A DNA stretch of 64,000 nucleotides, from positions 151,584-215,583 of the forward strand of contig CAJJDN010000002.1 of NCBI GenBank assembly GCA_905182985.1. Reading direction: 5' to 3'. Source of the DNA: Paramecium sonneborni. Lineage: Eukaryota > Ciliophora > Oligohymenophorea > Peniculida > Parameciidae. Both the position numbers and the translations under genes were made by a program. The first letter of the stretch is position 1. Each line of letters begins with the position of its first letter. Under the pieces are notes generated by a model, which saw nothing but the letters and a program-made list of their open reading frames with translations, was not told the DNA's origin and ran no database searches. Shown here piece by piece: positions 37,501 to 49,731 of the stretch.

Positions 37501-40500
37501 GTTCTTAAGATACTCCAAAATGCTTATTATAGATGATCTATGTATTACTTCTAATTATTTTCCATAGAATTTAACCAGTTTCAGCATATTATAAAGTGCA
37601 ATAAATGGATTCTATTCAAATTAAATTTTTTATTACAATCTTAGAAGCCCAACCTATATTACCTTTTTTATTAATTCCAGCTCAACTTTTATATAATAGA
37701 ATTCTTTTTTATCATTATTGAACCTATACAACATTTTCATTTAATCAATAGCAAGTCTAAAATCTACTTCATTTATATATTACTCTTAAGAAATTTCAAT
37801 AGCATTTATATTTGCATCAATCAAATTCATAAATTTCTAAGAAATTTACTTTAATTAAACAAGCTTTTTATTTAGTTAAACTTAATAATCAGTTTTTATT
37901 ATTGAATCATTATAAGAAGTTAAATTTACTTTTGAAAATGTTATTATTTCTGACTCGTTAATAATACCCTCCAATTACCTGTATTTATATGATTCTCAAA
38001 ACACTGTAAGATCCTATTAAATAGCTATTTAAAATCCAAATTAAGTTAATTTAACTAATGTTATTATTTAAAATATTTCATTAATAAATGTTGATTTTTT
38101 TAATTTTACATCAGTTGTTGATAAAATAAAAAATTTAAACTTTTTACATTTTAAAAATGTAACTTTTTTGAATTGCACATTCACATCAACAAATTTAATA
38201 AGTCTAGGCGAAAAAAATAAATATAGTACTATCTAATTTATAGGTCTTAGATTTATTAATTGTATATTTCTAAACAGTTCATTTATTAATAGTATCGGTT
38301 TAACTTTACCTGGAATTATTTTGCTATAAGATTTTATCATCTAAAATTGTACTATGATAAATTCCATTTATGTCCAGGCTCCAAATTGCAAAACTATCTT
38401 GGTAATGAATTTTTCAATTAATAATTGCTCTTTTCAGGATAGTGATTTTATTAGATTTGGTTCATCTTCAACAATTTAAAACCTAGAACTTTTTAATTGT
38501 TTGATGAAGAATTTTATTCTGATTCATAAAATAAAAACAATATAATCTGTTATTTCTGGTACTTAAGAGGGATACATCTTTTAAAAATTCAAAATTTATG
38601 ATTCTCTATATTAATAAAGTGTTTTAGTAGAAATCCCATAATATGGTCTTGAAGAAATAAGTTTATCTTTAATTGGCATCTAATTATATTAATTAAAGTC
38701 ACTAGATCCCGTAGGAGATCGAAAATATTATTTGTTTGCAATATCGGCAACATTTTTTAATGCATTTGATATTACATTAATTAGATCTCCTGGTTGTAAA
38801 GAATTTTCAATTGTAAAAGCATATACTGTTATTATTTCTAATTTAAATATAACCTCCTCTCTTAAATAGTAACCTTTTTATTTTGGTAAACTTAAAGAGG
38901 AATCTCTAAATTAAGTTTTATATGTTGAAGCATAGATAATTGAGTTGAGTGATATTTTTATATATAACTAATTAGGTGTTGATGTTAAATTTTTAGATCT
39001 AAACTTAATTTAAATATTTTCAAATCAATAGGGAAATTTAAAATTAGATAATTTCTTATTTACAAACTTACAATTGATTAAAACTATATTTTCAGATATA
39101 TCAACTGTTTTGTTTATTTCTAGTACTGTACCACATAATATAACATTTTCAAATTCAATATTTTAAGGAATATCTTTAAATGAATTAGTGCAAGATACTA
39201 AAATTTCTTCGGCAGCTTTAGCAGTTTTTTAATCAGAATTAAGTAAAGTCAGATTTATTAATAATTTTATAATAGATGTTATAGTTTTAAATTCAAGTAA
39301 TTCAATACTTTTAATTTAAGTATTATAATTAGAAATTTTTAATTTAACAAGCATAAATGTAAACAATTTTTAAAGCTATCTTGAAAAATATAGAGATGAA
39401 TAATTTATTATTATTGACTATTAAGATTCTCCATCAATAAATTCTTTAGGCGGATTAATAAATTTTTAAATCCAGAATCTACTTATATTAAATTCTTATT
39501 TTATTAATTCAACAGGATTATAGGGAGGTGTATTAAGTATTACTACTAAATAGAATGGGTTAATAAATATAACAAATTGTAATTTTATAAATCAATCTAC
39601 AAGTATTAGTAATTCATAGGATGGAAAAGGTGGTAGTATTTTAATTAATTCAGAAAATTCATATTTAAATCTTTTTGTCAGTGATACAAATTTTATTAAT
39701 TCCAAAAGTGGCTTTATTGGAGGGGTAATTTATTTTAAACCATCATTTTATTAAGTTGCTATATCTCTTAATAATTTATTTTTGAAAGATGTATATGCAA
39801 TTTATAATTCAGCATTTTCATTTTAAATGAGTGAACTTAATGCTAGATCTGTATCTTTTATATCAATTAAAAATGTTAATGTTGAAAACAACTTTTTGGA
39901 ATTTTTAGCTTACTTAAGTTAATTTAATTTAGATATAAATAATTATTAAATAAACTAAGATTCAGCAGTATTTGGTTTAAAAGATTGGTAAATTTAATAT
40001 ATAATTTAATAGTTAAGTCTTATTAGATAACTCTTAATTTAATGGATTTACGTTTCAACCAATTTTTTATTTCAAATTTGTTAAGAGAATTTTAATAAAT
40101 AATTTGATTTTATAAAATATAACCTATCTATCTTCTAAATTAATTTATTTTGAAAATGAATAAGGTATAATTAAAAATAAAATTTAGGTTTGAAATCAAC
40201 TCTTTTAGTAAAAATGTTGCAAATAAGAGATTGTTCAACATATGAAAAAGATTTATAAATATCTGATAAGAAATACTCTTAAGATTTAAAAAACTTAAAT
40301 AATTATCTGTAATCATTGATTTAAGGAGACAAATTAAATACTCTTATTCAAATGAATTTGTATTAAAACATCTCATAAGCACATGTTAAATAATTGAATC
40401 TTATATAAAATAATTGCACTATTTGTAATAGTGGAATATTCTATTTAAATGATGATCAAAGCAATTCAAGTTTGAGATTATTAGGATTAAGTTTTTTATA

Positions 40501-43151
40501 CAATTTTTGTGGTTTAGATTCATGTTTTTTAGCTAAATCACAAGATAATTAAAAGTATATTTTATTGTCAAAATCTAAATTCATTAATAATAAAGCCTAA
40601 ATTGGAGGAGCAATAAGATCTGATAATTATGGTTTTTTAATTAAATAATGTATATTTATTTAGAATGAAGCTAAAAGTAAAGGAGGGGCTATTTATTATT
40701 AAAACAAAAAATAAAATCTTAAGATTTTTGATGTATATTTTTACTCCAATAAAGCTTAAATTGGAGGAGCTATTTATGATCAAAATCTATATAATAATAA
40801 TTCAATCTAATTTTATTTTATAGGGAATAATGCTTCATTATATGGCAATAACATAGCCACTTAAGCTAATGTGTTATAATTATTAATTAATGATGTTCCA
40901 TAAATTAGTAAAACTAAATATTAAGATAATTAAACAATAAATGAAATCTTTTTTATTAACAAATCAAAACCAACAAAGTTTTTTTATTTTCCAAGTGGTT
41001 CAGATTTAAATAGATATTAAAAGTTTAATAAAAGTAGTACATCTTTTTAAAAACTATTATTTGATATATCAATAAAAGCATACAATTTTCAGATTGAATA
41101 AATGATTGAATAAAAAAATACAAATTGTTCTTTTAATTCTTAACTTGTATAAAATATGGGAAATTAAGAATAAGATATAAATAAATCAGCTATCGCATAA
41201 GTAATTTATGATGATTCAAAATATTTATATAATTTAAATCACCTTTCTTTTACTTTAGATCCTTATTTAGAATAAAATTATTATCTTAAAACTGATGTTT
41301 AATGTGATAGTGTTAATTTTACAAATTATTTTTTAAGATTTTATAGTAAATCTTTTAAGTGTTAGATTGGAGAATACTTTTAAGATAAACAATGTCTAAA
41401 ATGTGATAGCAATCAAGGATATTATTCTGTTGAATACAAGGCAATATAATGTCAAAGAATGAATATTCAAATGATTAAAAGTACAACTGGAGCTTTAATT
41501 GAATTATAACCTGGATATTGGAGACCAACTTTAAGATCAAATAAAATTGAATAATGTAAAACTTATCCAAATAGATGTTTGGGTAGTTGGTCAGTATCTG
41601 ATCAATCATGTGATATTGGTGCTATAGGAGCTTTATGTGAATAATGCGATATTTATAATATTAGAGGTCATGGCTCATTTTTAAATAATAAAGTATAAAA
41701 TTGTTAAGAATGTGGTGGATTGAGTTATCAATTCATTTTTATGATTCTTGAAACTTTTTGGATTGTTTTGTTAATTGGATTGACCATCAAAAGTAATAGC
41801 TTTTCAAATAAATAACTGTTTAAATTAAAATGTCTTTATAAACACTTTGGAACTATTCATAAATAAATGATTGATTAAACGAGTACTTTAATTAAATTGG
41901 CTAATAATAACTTTTAGATTTTATCATTGATTGATACTTTTTAAATTTCTATATTTTCTAATTTAACCAATGTTGTTTTATTTTTTGGTGATTCCACATA
42001 TATGGTTACATATTAACTAGATTGTGCAATTCCATATATTACTAATATTAATTACGAATATGCACATTTTATATTAATGCTATTATTACCATTATTCCAT
42101 TTTGCTTTAGGATGCTTTATATTTTTTTTATTATTATTAAGGAAAAAAGTTATTTTTTCAAAATCGTAAATTTACTGTGCCATAATTTATTTGTATTGTT
42201 TAAATTAATAAAACATTGTTAAATGGTAATATTATTATAATAATTATAATTAGGGGTGTCTCATTAATAACAAAAAGATCACTTTCAGGTATTGATTGGA
42301 TTCAAGCTAATGTAGAAAATAAATATGATACTCAAGTTCATTAAGATTGGTCTATTAGATTCATTTATCCTATTTTAATTATTTATGGTATTATTATTCC
42401 TTTATTTTTGTATTTGCAATTAACAAAAATAAAAGATTGTCTTGATGAAAAAAATTCAAGATTAAAATATTCATATTTATATAATGAATATAATTAAGAA
42501 TCTTATTATTGGGAAATAATTAAAATGCTCTAAAAACTATCTATTATACTTATTGTAAACTACTATGAATAATTCATTTTAGTAAAAGGAATCATTATAA
42601 TTTTAATCATATTGACTTATTATAAACTTTGCTAATAATTTTAACCCTATAAATTATAATCATTAAGTATTATTGATGTTAAAACATCATTTTTATTATC
42701 TGTAACAATGTTACTTGGTCTATTACTATATGTTGTCTAATAAGAAAATATAATGTATCTTAATTACTTGATTCAAATGATTATGATTTTCCTTATTTTA
42801 GCTTTAGCAGAGGCTCTTTTACATAGAATTTTTATTGCTTATATCTCTAAATTAAATTTACAATTAGATTTCATTAGAAAAATTATTATCAGGAGATTTC
42901 CAAACATTACTTAACAAATTAAATTTCTTAAACCATATCTTTTATTAAGAAAAGATTAAGAACAAAGAATATAATTAAGATTTAGAAAAATCAAACAATA
43001 TTTGAAATCTTAATCTAAATTGACAAATAACAAACAAATTGTTTTGAGTTTCAAAGAATCTAGTTTAATTGTCTCAAATCCTTTATCATAAAATACTACT
43101 CGCCCATTTATAAATACAGAGAGAAACTAGAACACCAAAATTTTAGACTGA
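34555..43151 (+). CDS. Giant Cys-rich, beta-helix-like multi-pass membrane protein (~2813 aa)
   Basis: Seven exons; introns of 28, 25, 26, 25, 23 and 28 nt leave exactly 2814 codons. Starts with a signal peptide (MLSFIMINLIITNSKA). Next come Cys-rich blocks (about residues 400-960; CYFTCSTCFGPNQNQCLTC, CKICGSNCTKCN), typical of furin-like/GPCR-type extracellular repeats. A long beta-helix-like region follows, with recurring FxNCxF and NNKAQIGGAI-type repeats near 40585 and 40745. A second Cys-rich block (CDSNQGYYS, CKTYPNRC) leads to a C-terminal half with several hydrophobic helices (FIFMILETFWIVLLIGL, FILMLLLPLFHFALGC, YPILIIYGIIIPLFLY and others) and a basic tail. Large proteins of this plan are abundant in ciliates and usually annotated only as transmembrane proteins; ligand and function unknown. 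Confidence 0.88.
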
Positions 43152-43259
43152 TTTGATTTATAAAATCATAAATATTAATCTTGTTTCTCCTTATAAATTT
43201 ACAATAAGGTTTATTTACTAAATTATATATTAATTAAATAAATTTAATCAATAAATAAG

Positions 43260-44210
43260 TCATCTATTATCTTAATTAGTTTTTTTTCTAAAGGAGCATC
43301 TCTTAGCAATTCTTGTTTAATGGATTGAAAGATACAAATCAGGAGTTAATTCCTTTAAATTAAAATAATCTAAGAAATTTGCTTAAACTTTCTCTACATT
43401 CAGAAATTGCCTTCCACATTAGAATTAAACATAAGTAACTTATTCTCGAATTGACGTACTTTTATTTTATTCTATAAATGTTTTTATTTTCATATTCGTA
43501 ATGAATTTTTCTCCTTGGTAATTTATGATATTTGTGGTAAAATGAGCCTCGCCATTTTTAGAAAAAATTTTCATAAAATCCCAACATTTTGGTAACAAAT
43601 TATGATTAAATATATAATCATCTATTATTATTTGATTTATTCCCATCATTCTAAGGAAATCATAATTCCATTTTTTGGATATTTTGATAAGTTTATTATT
43701 TAAAGATGATAAAGTTATGCGTTCATAAGGGCAGTTTAATGAGTCTTCAAAACTTTTTCTTTCTTCTAATCCTTAGGCTTATACTGGAAAACTATTGTAT
43801 AATTATGATAATTCATGATAATAACTTAATTTTTTTTAAAGCCCATTTTCTTCATCATAAAAATTTGTTGGTGATAATTTACACTCAACAAACTCAGAAG
43901 TAATTTTCCTTTCCAAAATTTTATTATTCATTGTAAATTCATCAATAAATAATCTTCCTAAAGGTATTGGTTTTACACGAATTGAACTTATCGATTGATC
44001 AATAGATTTTATTTGACTGATAATATAAGTTTATTATCTCAATTTTCTTTTATTTTGAGAAGCTAAAATAAGAGATTGTTCTTATTTTTTCATTGTTTAC
44101 GTAGTGTACTTTTTCTATTTTGTTATTGCTTTGTGATGTATTTTATCTAAACTCGATCCTTTCTTACTTTGGCACTTAGGAGTTGAATGATTAGAATATA
44201 TAGATGACAT
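43260..44210 (-). CDS. Hypothetical protein, ~316 aa
   Basis: Single frame from ATG 44210 (MSSIYSNHSTPKCQSKKGSS) to TGA 43260. Basic N-terminus, then a mixed globular-looking region (VKPIPLGRLFIDEFTMNN, KWNYDFLRMMGINQIIID, NGEAHFTTNIINYQGEKF). No known domain recognised. The 3' end is uncertain: another frame gives an attractive alternative end (QELLRDAPLEKKLIKIIDDL) reaching TGA 43166, which a short intron near 43380 could select. Convergent with the giant gene. Confidence 0.6.
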
Positions 44211-44476
44211 AAAGCTGAAATAATAAAATGAATGATTTAATAGTTATAACTGGCAATTATGAATGCCAGTTTAAGTGTGTTAATAAAAATATAGTACTAT
44301 GAATTATTACACAAAGATTTGTAATTAATAAATAATTTATATTGATAAAAGTCTCATTAATTTAATTGAATTTAATATATATAACAATTCAATCAGAAAA
44401 GACATTAAAATGCTGGATTCTTCTCAAAAATTTATTACTCATTTTTATATATATAAAAAATTTTATTCTTGGCTAT

Positions 44477-45190
44477 ATGAAAAATACTGAAATATTATAA
44501 TATAAAATAGCTTAAATATCACTATTTATATATAATTTAAATTTAGTTCTCAAAAGTTTTCTTCATACAGACTTATATTTAGATGAATAATCATCAATTT
44601 AAAGAGAATAGATCATGTTTATTACTTACTAAAAGGTTAGATTTTAAAATAATAAATATTTTAAATATTTAAATTATTTACACAATAAAGTTAATTTATA
44701 TAATTAAATCTAATTAAGCAAAATTTACTCTAATAAATCAAAGACATTCAATTTTGTTAAAATTTTTAAGGCTTATTATGATTCTTATATTGCTTAGGAT
44801 TCATTGTGTTTATTTAATTGATTTTCTTTAGAGTTAATTCTAAAGAGAAATTTAAATAATATTAATACTTGATATATAATTAAATGCTTTAGATTTAACA
44901 TTAAATCATAGACATATTCATTTCTAAAAATTGTTAAGATAGTAAACATAAACAGTCACAATTAAAGTTGATATTATTGGAATTTAGATAATTTTAAAGT
45001 AAAATTACTTTTTAAATATACAGCAATAAAAATTTTAAAGAATTAGATTGCTGACATCAATTATTAATTTATTTGTTTCTTAAGCATAAAAACAGCTTTG
45101 GAGCAATAAATTTATATTTTTATATAATAATTTACATGATATAAATTATTAGTAATTAGATAATTTAGGAGCTTTTAATATATAAAATAT
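44477..45190 (+). pseudogene. Decayed hypothetical gene (two ORFs in different frames)
   Basis: ORF 1 (44477-44821, 114 aa) reads protein-like with ciliate Gln codons (SFLHTDLYLDEQSSIQREQI, TFNFVKIFKAYYDSYIAQDS). ORF 2 (ATG 44884, frame shifted by two) gives MLQIQHQIIDIFISKNCQDS and ITFQIYSNKNFKELDC. It then has an in-frame TGA followed by HQLLIYLFLKHKNSFGAINL to about 45190. No intron set of normal length joins them. No homology recognised. Either a pseudogene or a short gene (ORF 1) followed by debris. Confidence 0.35.
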
Positions 45191-45337
45191 GATTAATAAA
45201 TAATTAAAGATATAATTGTATTTAGAGAATAATAATAAAGATAGAAAAGAATAAAGCAAATTTAGCATTGTTTTTAGAAAATTTTGTAATTATATATCTA
45301 GATTAATTATTTATAATTAATATATTAAAAAAATCAG

Positions 45338-45590
45338 ATGGTATTTGCAAAAATAGCTTTGGGAACAGTAGGAGCAGGTATTATTGGATATTTATTTGTT
45401 CCACCATTTAATAGAAAGCTTGAAAGAAATGTTCTTAGACCAATTAGAAATTATAGAAGACATTTATAATAAGAGGATTCATTCAAGACAGAAGTATATC
45501 ACTCATAAAATTTGTTAGGAAGAATTTTATTAATTTTTAGGAAGTGTTGCTTTAGGCACATTAAGAATGTTTACAATCGAAAGCGATTGA
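45338..45590 (+). CDS. Small protein (75 aa) with N-terminal hydrophobic segment
   Basis: Two exons around a 25-nt intron. The N-terminus is a Gly-rich hydrophobic helix (KIALGTVGAGIIGYLFVPP) that could be a membrane anchor or uncleaved signal. The rest is basic and charged (RKLERNVLRPIRNYRRH), ending LGTLRMFTIESD. Not recognised. Size and composition recall small mitochondrial inner-membrane proteins, but that is only an impression. The next gene starts 42 bp downstream. Confidence 0.6.
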
Positions 45591-45632
45591 ACAATTATTA
45601 TATATTAAATAATATCAAATAATATTTAAAGA

Positions 45633-47062
45633 ATGATTAAGCTTCGTTATTTTTTTACTAATATCCATAAAACTAAAGCATATGAAAATCTGATGAAATA
45701 ATAAAAAGCATAAGTAGATTTAGTAAAGGATTATATGAACAAGATGAAGAATGCAAAATCGTAAATACTATGTTTATAAAAAGGGAGGAAGAATTAATCA
45801 AGTTGAAATACTAATCATAAAGTTAATTTTAAGAATTAAAAAGTTCACAAACTGAAATTATAGAGTAAATTAAAAATGAAAAAAAGAAAAATTTTGAAAA
45901 ACACTTAATTAGTATGGAAGTAGATCCTGAAGATATAGAATTACTTTACAAAGGAAAATAGAAATAAAATAAAGATGAAATAATAGTTGATGATGAAAAG
46001 CCATAGAATACAACTTAAACATAAGAATCAACTAAAATAAATGTACCTAATAATTTAGAAATCAGAAATTTAGCATCTCCAATAAGATCTCAAGGACATT
46101 TTATTTTATTTGGAGTTTAAAAACACAATGCATAACATTCTTCATATATTTATGGTATAAAATCATTATAATTATATAAGATGCTCTTTTTAATTTAAAA
46201 CCATAAGTTATTTTAAGTGATATACCTGTAGATGATCCATTTTTTATTAAAACAGAAGGTAATTATAAATAAACTTGGAAATCATTTATAGAAAATAAAC
46301 TCACTCCAACATTTCTTATTAATCCATCACCTATGAGCTTATCAGATATTCATTTACATTAAAATAAAATTAAATGGATATTTGAAAATAATCTTTCTAA
46401 AAACTCATAATTTATTATTAATCCAACTAATATTAGCGAAATAACTAAATCTATATTTAATAATAAAATTGAAATCATAGATATATTGAAAACTCCATTT
46501 TTATTTAGTTATCATCATTCAACACCTATTATAATAAATGGATATCCTGAATTAAATTACAGATATTATTTGGCAGATAATTGTTAATTAACCAATTTAA
46601 AAGACTTATTAAAAGAAAAAAGGTTAGCAAGATAATAGAAAAGAAGAAATTTTGATCCTTTTTTATTATCTCCAGATTTATTTATTTTACCAAAAATTAA
46701 ATTTATGGTTGAAATTATTAAAACGTGTAATTATTTATATTAAATAATATTTAGCTTTAACATCATATAGTAATGGAATTATTATTACAGAATCTAACAA
46801 AATTAATTAGATTGAAGAAGAATGGGAAAAATCTTCTCATCAAAATATTTCTACAGATTTAAGAGATTGCATTTATCCACTTTAGCCAATTAAAGAAGCA
46901 GACGAATTTATCAAGAAATTAATTATATTAGATGAACTTATCTCCCCATACATTTACAATAATTTTGTTTAATATAATAGTTTTCCTTATTAATTTGATG
47001 CAGCATTCAAAATAAGTCTTCAATAATTTTGGGATTATGAAAGAAATAAAATATTAAAATGA
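45633..47062 (+). CDS. Hypothetical protein, 450 aa, possibly mitochondrial
   Basis: Four exons with introns of 23, 26 and 28 nt, giving 451 codons. The N-terminus MIKLRYFFTNIHKTKAYENL is basic and free of acidic residues for 18 residues, as in mitochondrial presequences (inference). The body is globular, with NNLEIRNLASPIRSQGHFIL, HSTPIIINGYPELNYRYYLA and SYQFDAAF-type segments; the last third is acidic. No catalytic motif recognised. Confidence 0.65.
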
Positions 47063-47315
47063 GTAATTGTTTATATTTTGTAATTAATATACAGATAATA
47101 ACTCCATACAAAAAAAAGATTTATTATCATAACTTTATTTATTTTATTCTTTTTGCTTTTTCTAAGTATTATTTTATTTTATTTGAAAATTTCGTAGATA
47201 CTAAAATTTTTATATATTGAAGTTGAAAATTTCTCAAAATTTAAGTGAATGCATTTTTTATTTTGAATAACATATTTACTTCAACTAGTTATTAAAGAAT
47301 GAATACAGACATGCT

Positions 47316-48321
47316 ATGTCGAAATTTTAGTAAATGAAAGGGAAAAAATATAAACAATTAATTGATTACTAAAGTTACTGAGATTGAAAAAGTTAACATA
47401 AGCTATAAAGAAACTCTTTTAGAATAAAGGGATATAAAATTAAGTTGGATTTATTTAAGCAAAATAATTCACAGGATTAGATTAAACTTTTGATTTTCAA
47501 CTTTACAAAGAAGTTATAAATTTGATTTAAAGAAATTTAGTGAGCTATTTTATGATAGTAAATAAATATCAATTAAGATCTAACTATTCTTAATTTTAAT
47601 ACTTAGAATATTTTTTAGGTCCATCTGAAAGAATAATTAATAAAATTTAAAATCTTGTTAATCACCTCTTAAAATCTGTCAGATTTCTGATAAATTTAAA
47701 TTATCCTCAAATTATTTTTTTTATTTTACATGCACTACTTTAATAGTAAAATGTAATTCTTCTTAAGTCTTATTTCGAAATTTTTGAAAAATAAAATACA
47801 TTAATTGGAAAAGTAATATCTAAAGTCTCAAAATAAAGTTGGGCATTAATAAAATTACTTTTTTTCTTAAGACTAATAAGATTAATAATTTAATTTTAAA
47901 GAAAATCTAATGAATTTTCTTATTACATTTATTTTATTATTATTTTACATCAGTTTAAAATCATTTTACATATACCTTTCAAAATCATAGTGAATAAACT
48001 TAGATCAATTAAAAGAGAAAAATATAAAAATAAACTATACCTTCAAAGTTAAAATTCAGTATCTAAAGTATTATGTATAAAGCTTTTATCATAAAATTTA
48101 TTTTAGATAAGCCATCTATAAATGATGGTTAGTTGAATGAACCTGTATTCTATTAGAAAATTTAATTGTAAATGGCTATAATGGAGAAGATAAACTAATT
48201 TATTAAGCAATTTATGGAAATGTTAACCAAAGATACAAAAGGAGTCTATCCTTAATTATTGAGAAAAGTTTAAACTTTAATTAAATTAGGAATAGAACAG
48301 AAATTAGATTATTTAAATTGA
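47316..48321 (+). CDS. Hypothetical helical protein, 314 aa
   Basis: Three exons (introns 29 and 32 nt), 315 codons to TGA 48319. N-terminus MSKFQQMKGKKYKQL. The middle is helical with amphipathic and hydrophobic stretches (FLINLNYPQIIFFILHALLQ, ALIKLLFFLRLIRLIIQFQ, YIYFIIILHQFKIILHIP). The C-terminus is soluble-looking (LNEPVFYQKIQLQMAIMEKI, GIEQKLDYLN). The pattern of a membrane-embedded middle followed by a helical tail is peroxin-like, but no family signature could be confirmed. Confidence 0.55.
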
Positions 48322-48473
48322 ATTTTTTTCTTAATAATTTCTAAAATAAGTTTTAATATATATATCATTCTCAAAAGGTTCATAATTATTCTTTATTTTT
48401 GTTTTATAACAATTAATTACAATAGATTTTAATTAATAAATTAAATTGTAAAACAAATATTAATAATTAGAAT

Positions 48474-48677
48474 ATGGAAATCATTATTGAGTTAAAAGCC
48501 TATTAAATACTATTAGTTCTTAGTGCAATTATGATTATAATAGGAATAAAAAAAGAATATTAAAACATAATTGAAAGATAATAGGAATAGATTTAAGAAT
48601 AAGAGCTTCCCTAATAAAATATTGAAATTGTTTAAAACAATTAAGAATAATAATTTGAGGATTTACCAAAAATTTGA
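48474..48677 (+). CDS. Small TM ORF (67 aa), possible 5' part of the SUMO-protease gene
   Basis: Starts MEIIIELKAYQILLVLSAIM with a hydrophobic segment of about 18 residues, then Glu/Gln-rich sequence, ending in TGA 48675. The same frame reopens after this TGA, and a 29-nt GT...AG at about 48705-48733 would join it in frame with the protease coding region. So this may be the N-terminus of the downstream gene interrupted by a TGA, or an independent small gene. Confidence 0.4.
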
Positions 48678-48832
48678 ATTTAAAAAGTTAATATATATTT
48701 TATATAATTATTATGCAATTTTGGTCAAGTATTTAAAGAATTGCAAATTAATTTAAGGAAAAGTGTTTAAGTCTAATCAAGCCACCTGATCCTTTATAAG
48801 GCTTAAAAGATTAATTAAATGATATTAATTAA

Positions 48833-49653
48833 ATGGAAGATTAATATTAAGATATAAATAAAAAATTAGATGAACTTTAATTGGAAAGTTAAGAAATACT
48901 TGAAATAAAAAATGAAGGAAATTAAATTCCTTAAATAATTGATGAAGATTACGAAATTGCTATAAAATTGGGTATAAATTTTGTTAATCATAGTCTATTC
49001 AACTTTGACAAAAAAATAAAGGGAATTTTATAATTTGATAACTGAAATGGAATATAAAAAAGTTATAGCAGCTCTTAAAACATAAAATTATTCTAGATTA
49101 AAACCACATGTTTGGTTAAATGATGAAGTAATTAGAATAAATATTTGGTTAGATTATAAATAATTTTACTAAATTATTAGACTTCAATAATGGTACTGTT
49201 ATCCTTAACTCTTATTAGTTTGATTTATTAATCAAAGCTGATGATACTAAATTTAAAAGAATAGTTTAAAGAGCTAAGATAGATTAAAATACAAAATAAA
49301 TTTTAGCTCCTTTTAATTAAAATAATGTACATTGGTATACTTTTTAAATTGACTTCGAATAATATGTTATAACTATATATGATAGTATGACAAGAAGTAA
49401 TTATCCTTAATTGTTCCAAGAACTTCTTGGACTTGCATAGAGAATAAAGAATAATGAATATGAACTAAAGGTTGGTAATTGTCCTCAATAAAGCAACACT
49501 CATGATTGTGGAGTTTTTACTTTAAAAAATATATGGATTTTATCAAAATACCCAAAAGCAAAGTTAAAAAGTTTTTATGACTAATCAACGATATTCTACG
49601 ATAGAATACAAATATGTCATTCATTATTGCAGTAAAAAATTGATAAAGTTTGA
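48833..49653 (+). CDS. Ulp1/SENP-type SUMO protease (C48)
   Basis: 257 aa from the first usable ATG, with introns of 22 and 25 nt; coding-like sequence extends upstream (SLIKPPDPLQGLKDQLNDIN), so the true start is probably earlier. The catalytic domain is complete: WLNDEIINNF near its start, His in NNVHWYTFQID (49330-49332), Asp in ITIYDSM (49381-49383), and Gln/Cys in CPQQSNTHDCGVF (Cys codon 49507-49509). This cysteine peptidase family cleaves the SUMO precursor and removes SUMO from targets. An N-terminal coiled coil precedes the domain. Convergent with the USP-like gene, 78 bp apart. Confidence 0.85.
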
Positions 49654-49731
49654 TTATTGTTAATATATATTATAATATATGACTTTGAAAAGATAAGAAG
49701 ATATATATTTAATTAATGTTTTAATTCAAAA

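Noticed and set aside
44584..45530. A >900-nt TGA-free frame on the plus strand
   Set aside because: The translation is low-complexity, overlaps the well-formed small gene at 45338 in another frame, and competes with more protein-like fragments; long open frames arise easily when only TGA is a stop.
47316..48321. PEX11 or PEX16 peroxin
   Set aside because: Hydrophobic spacing is suggestive, but no signature block of either family could be matched with confidence.
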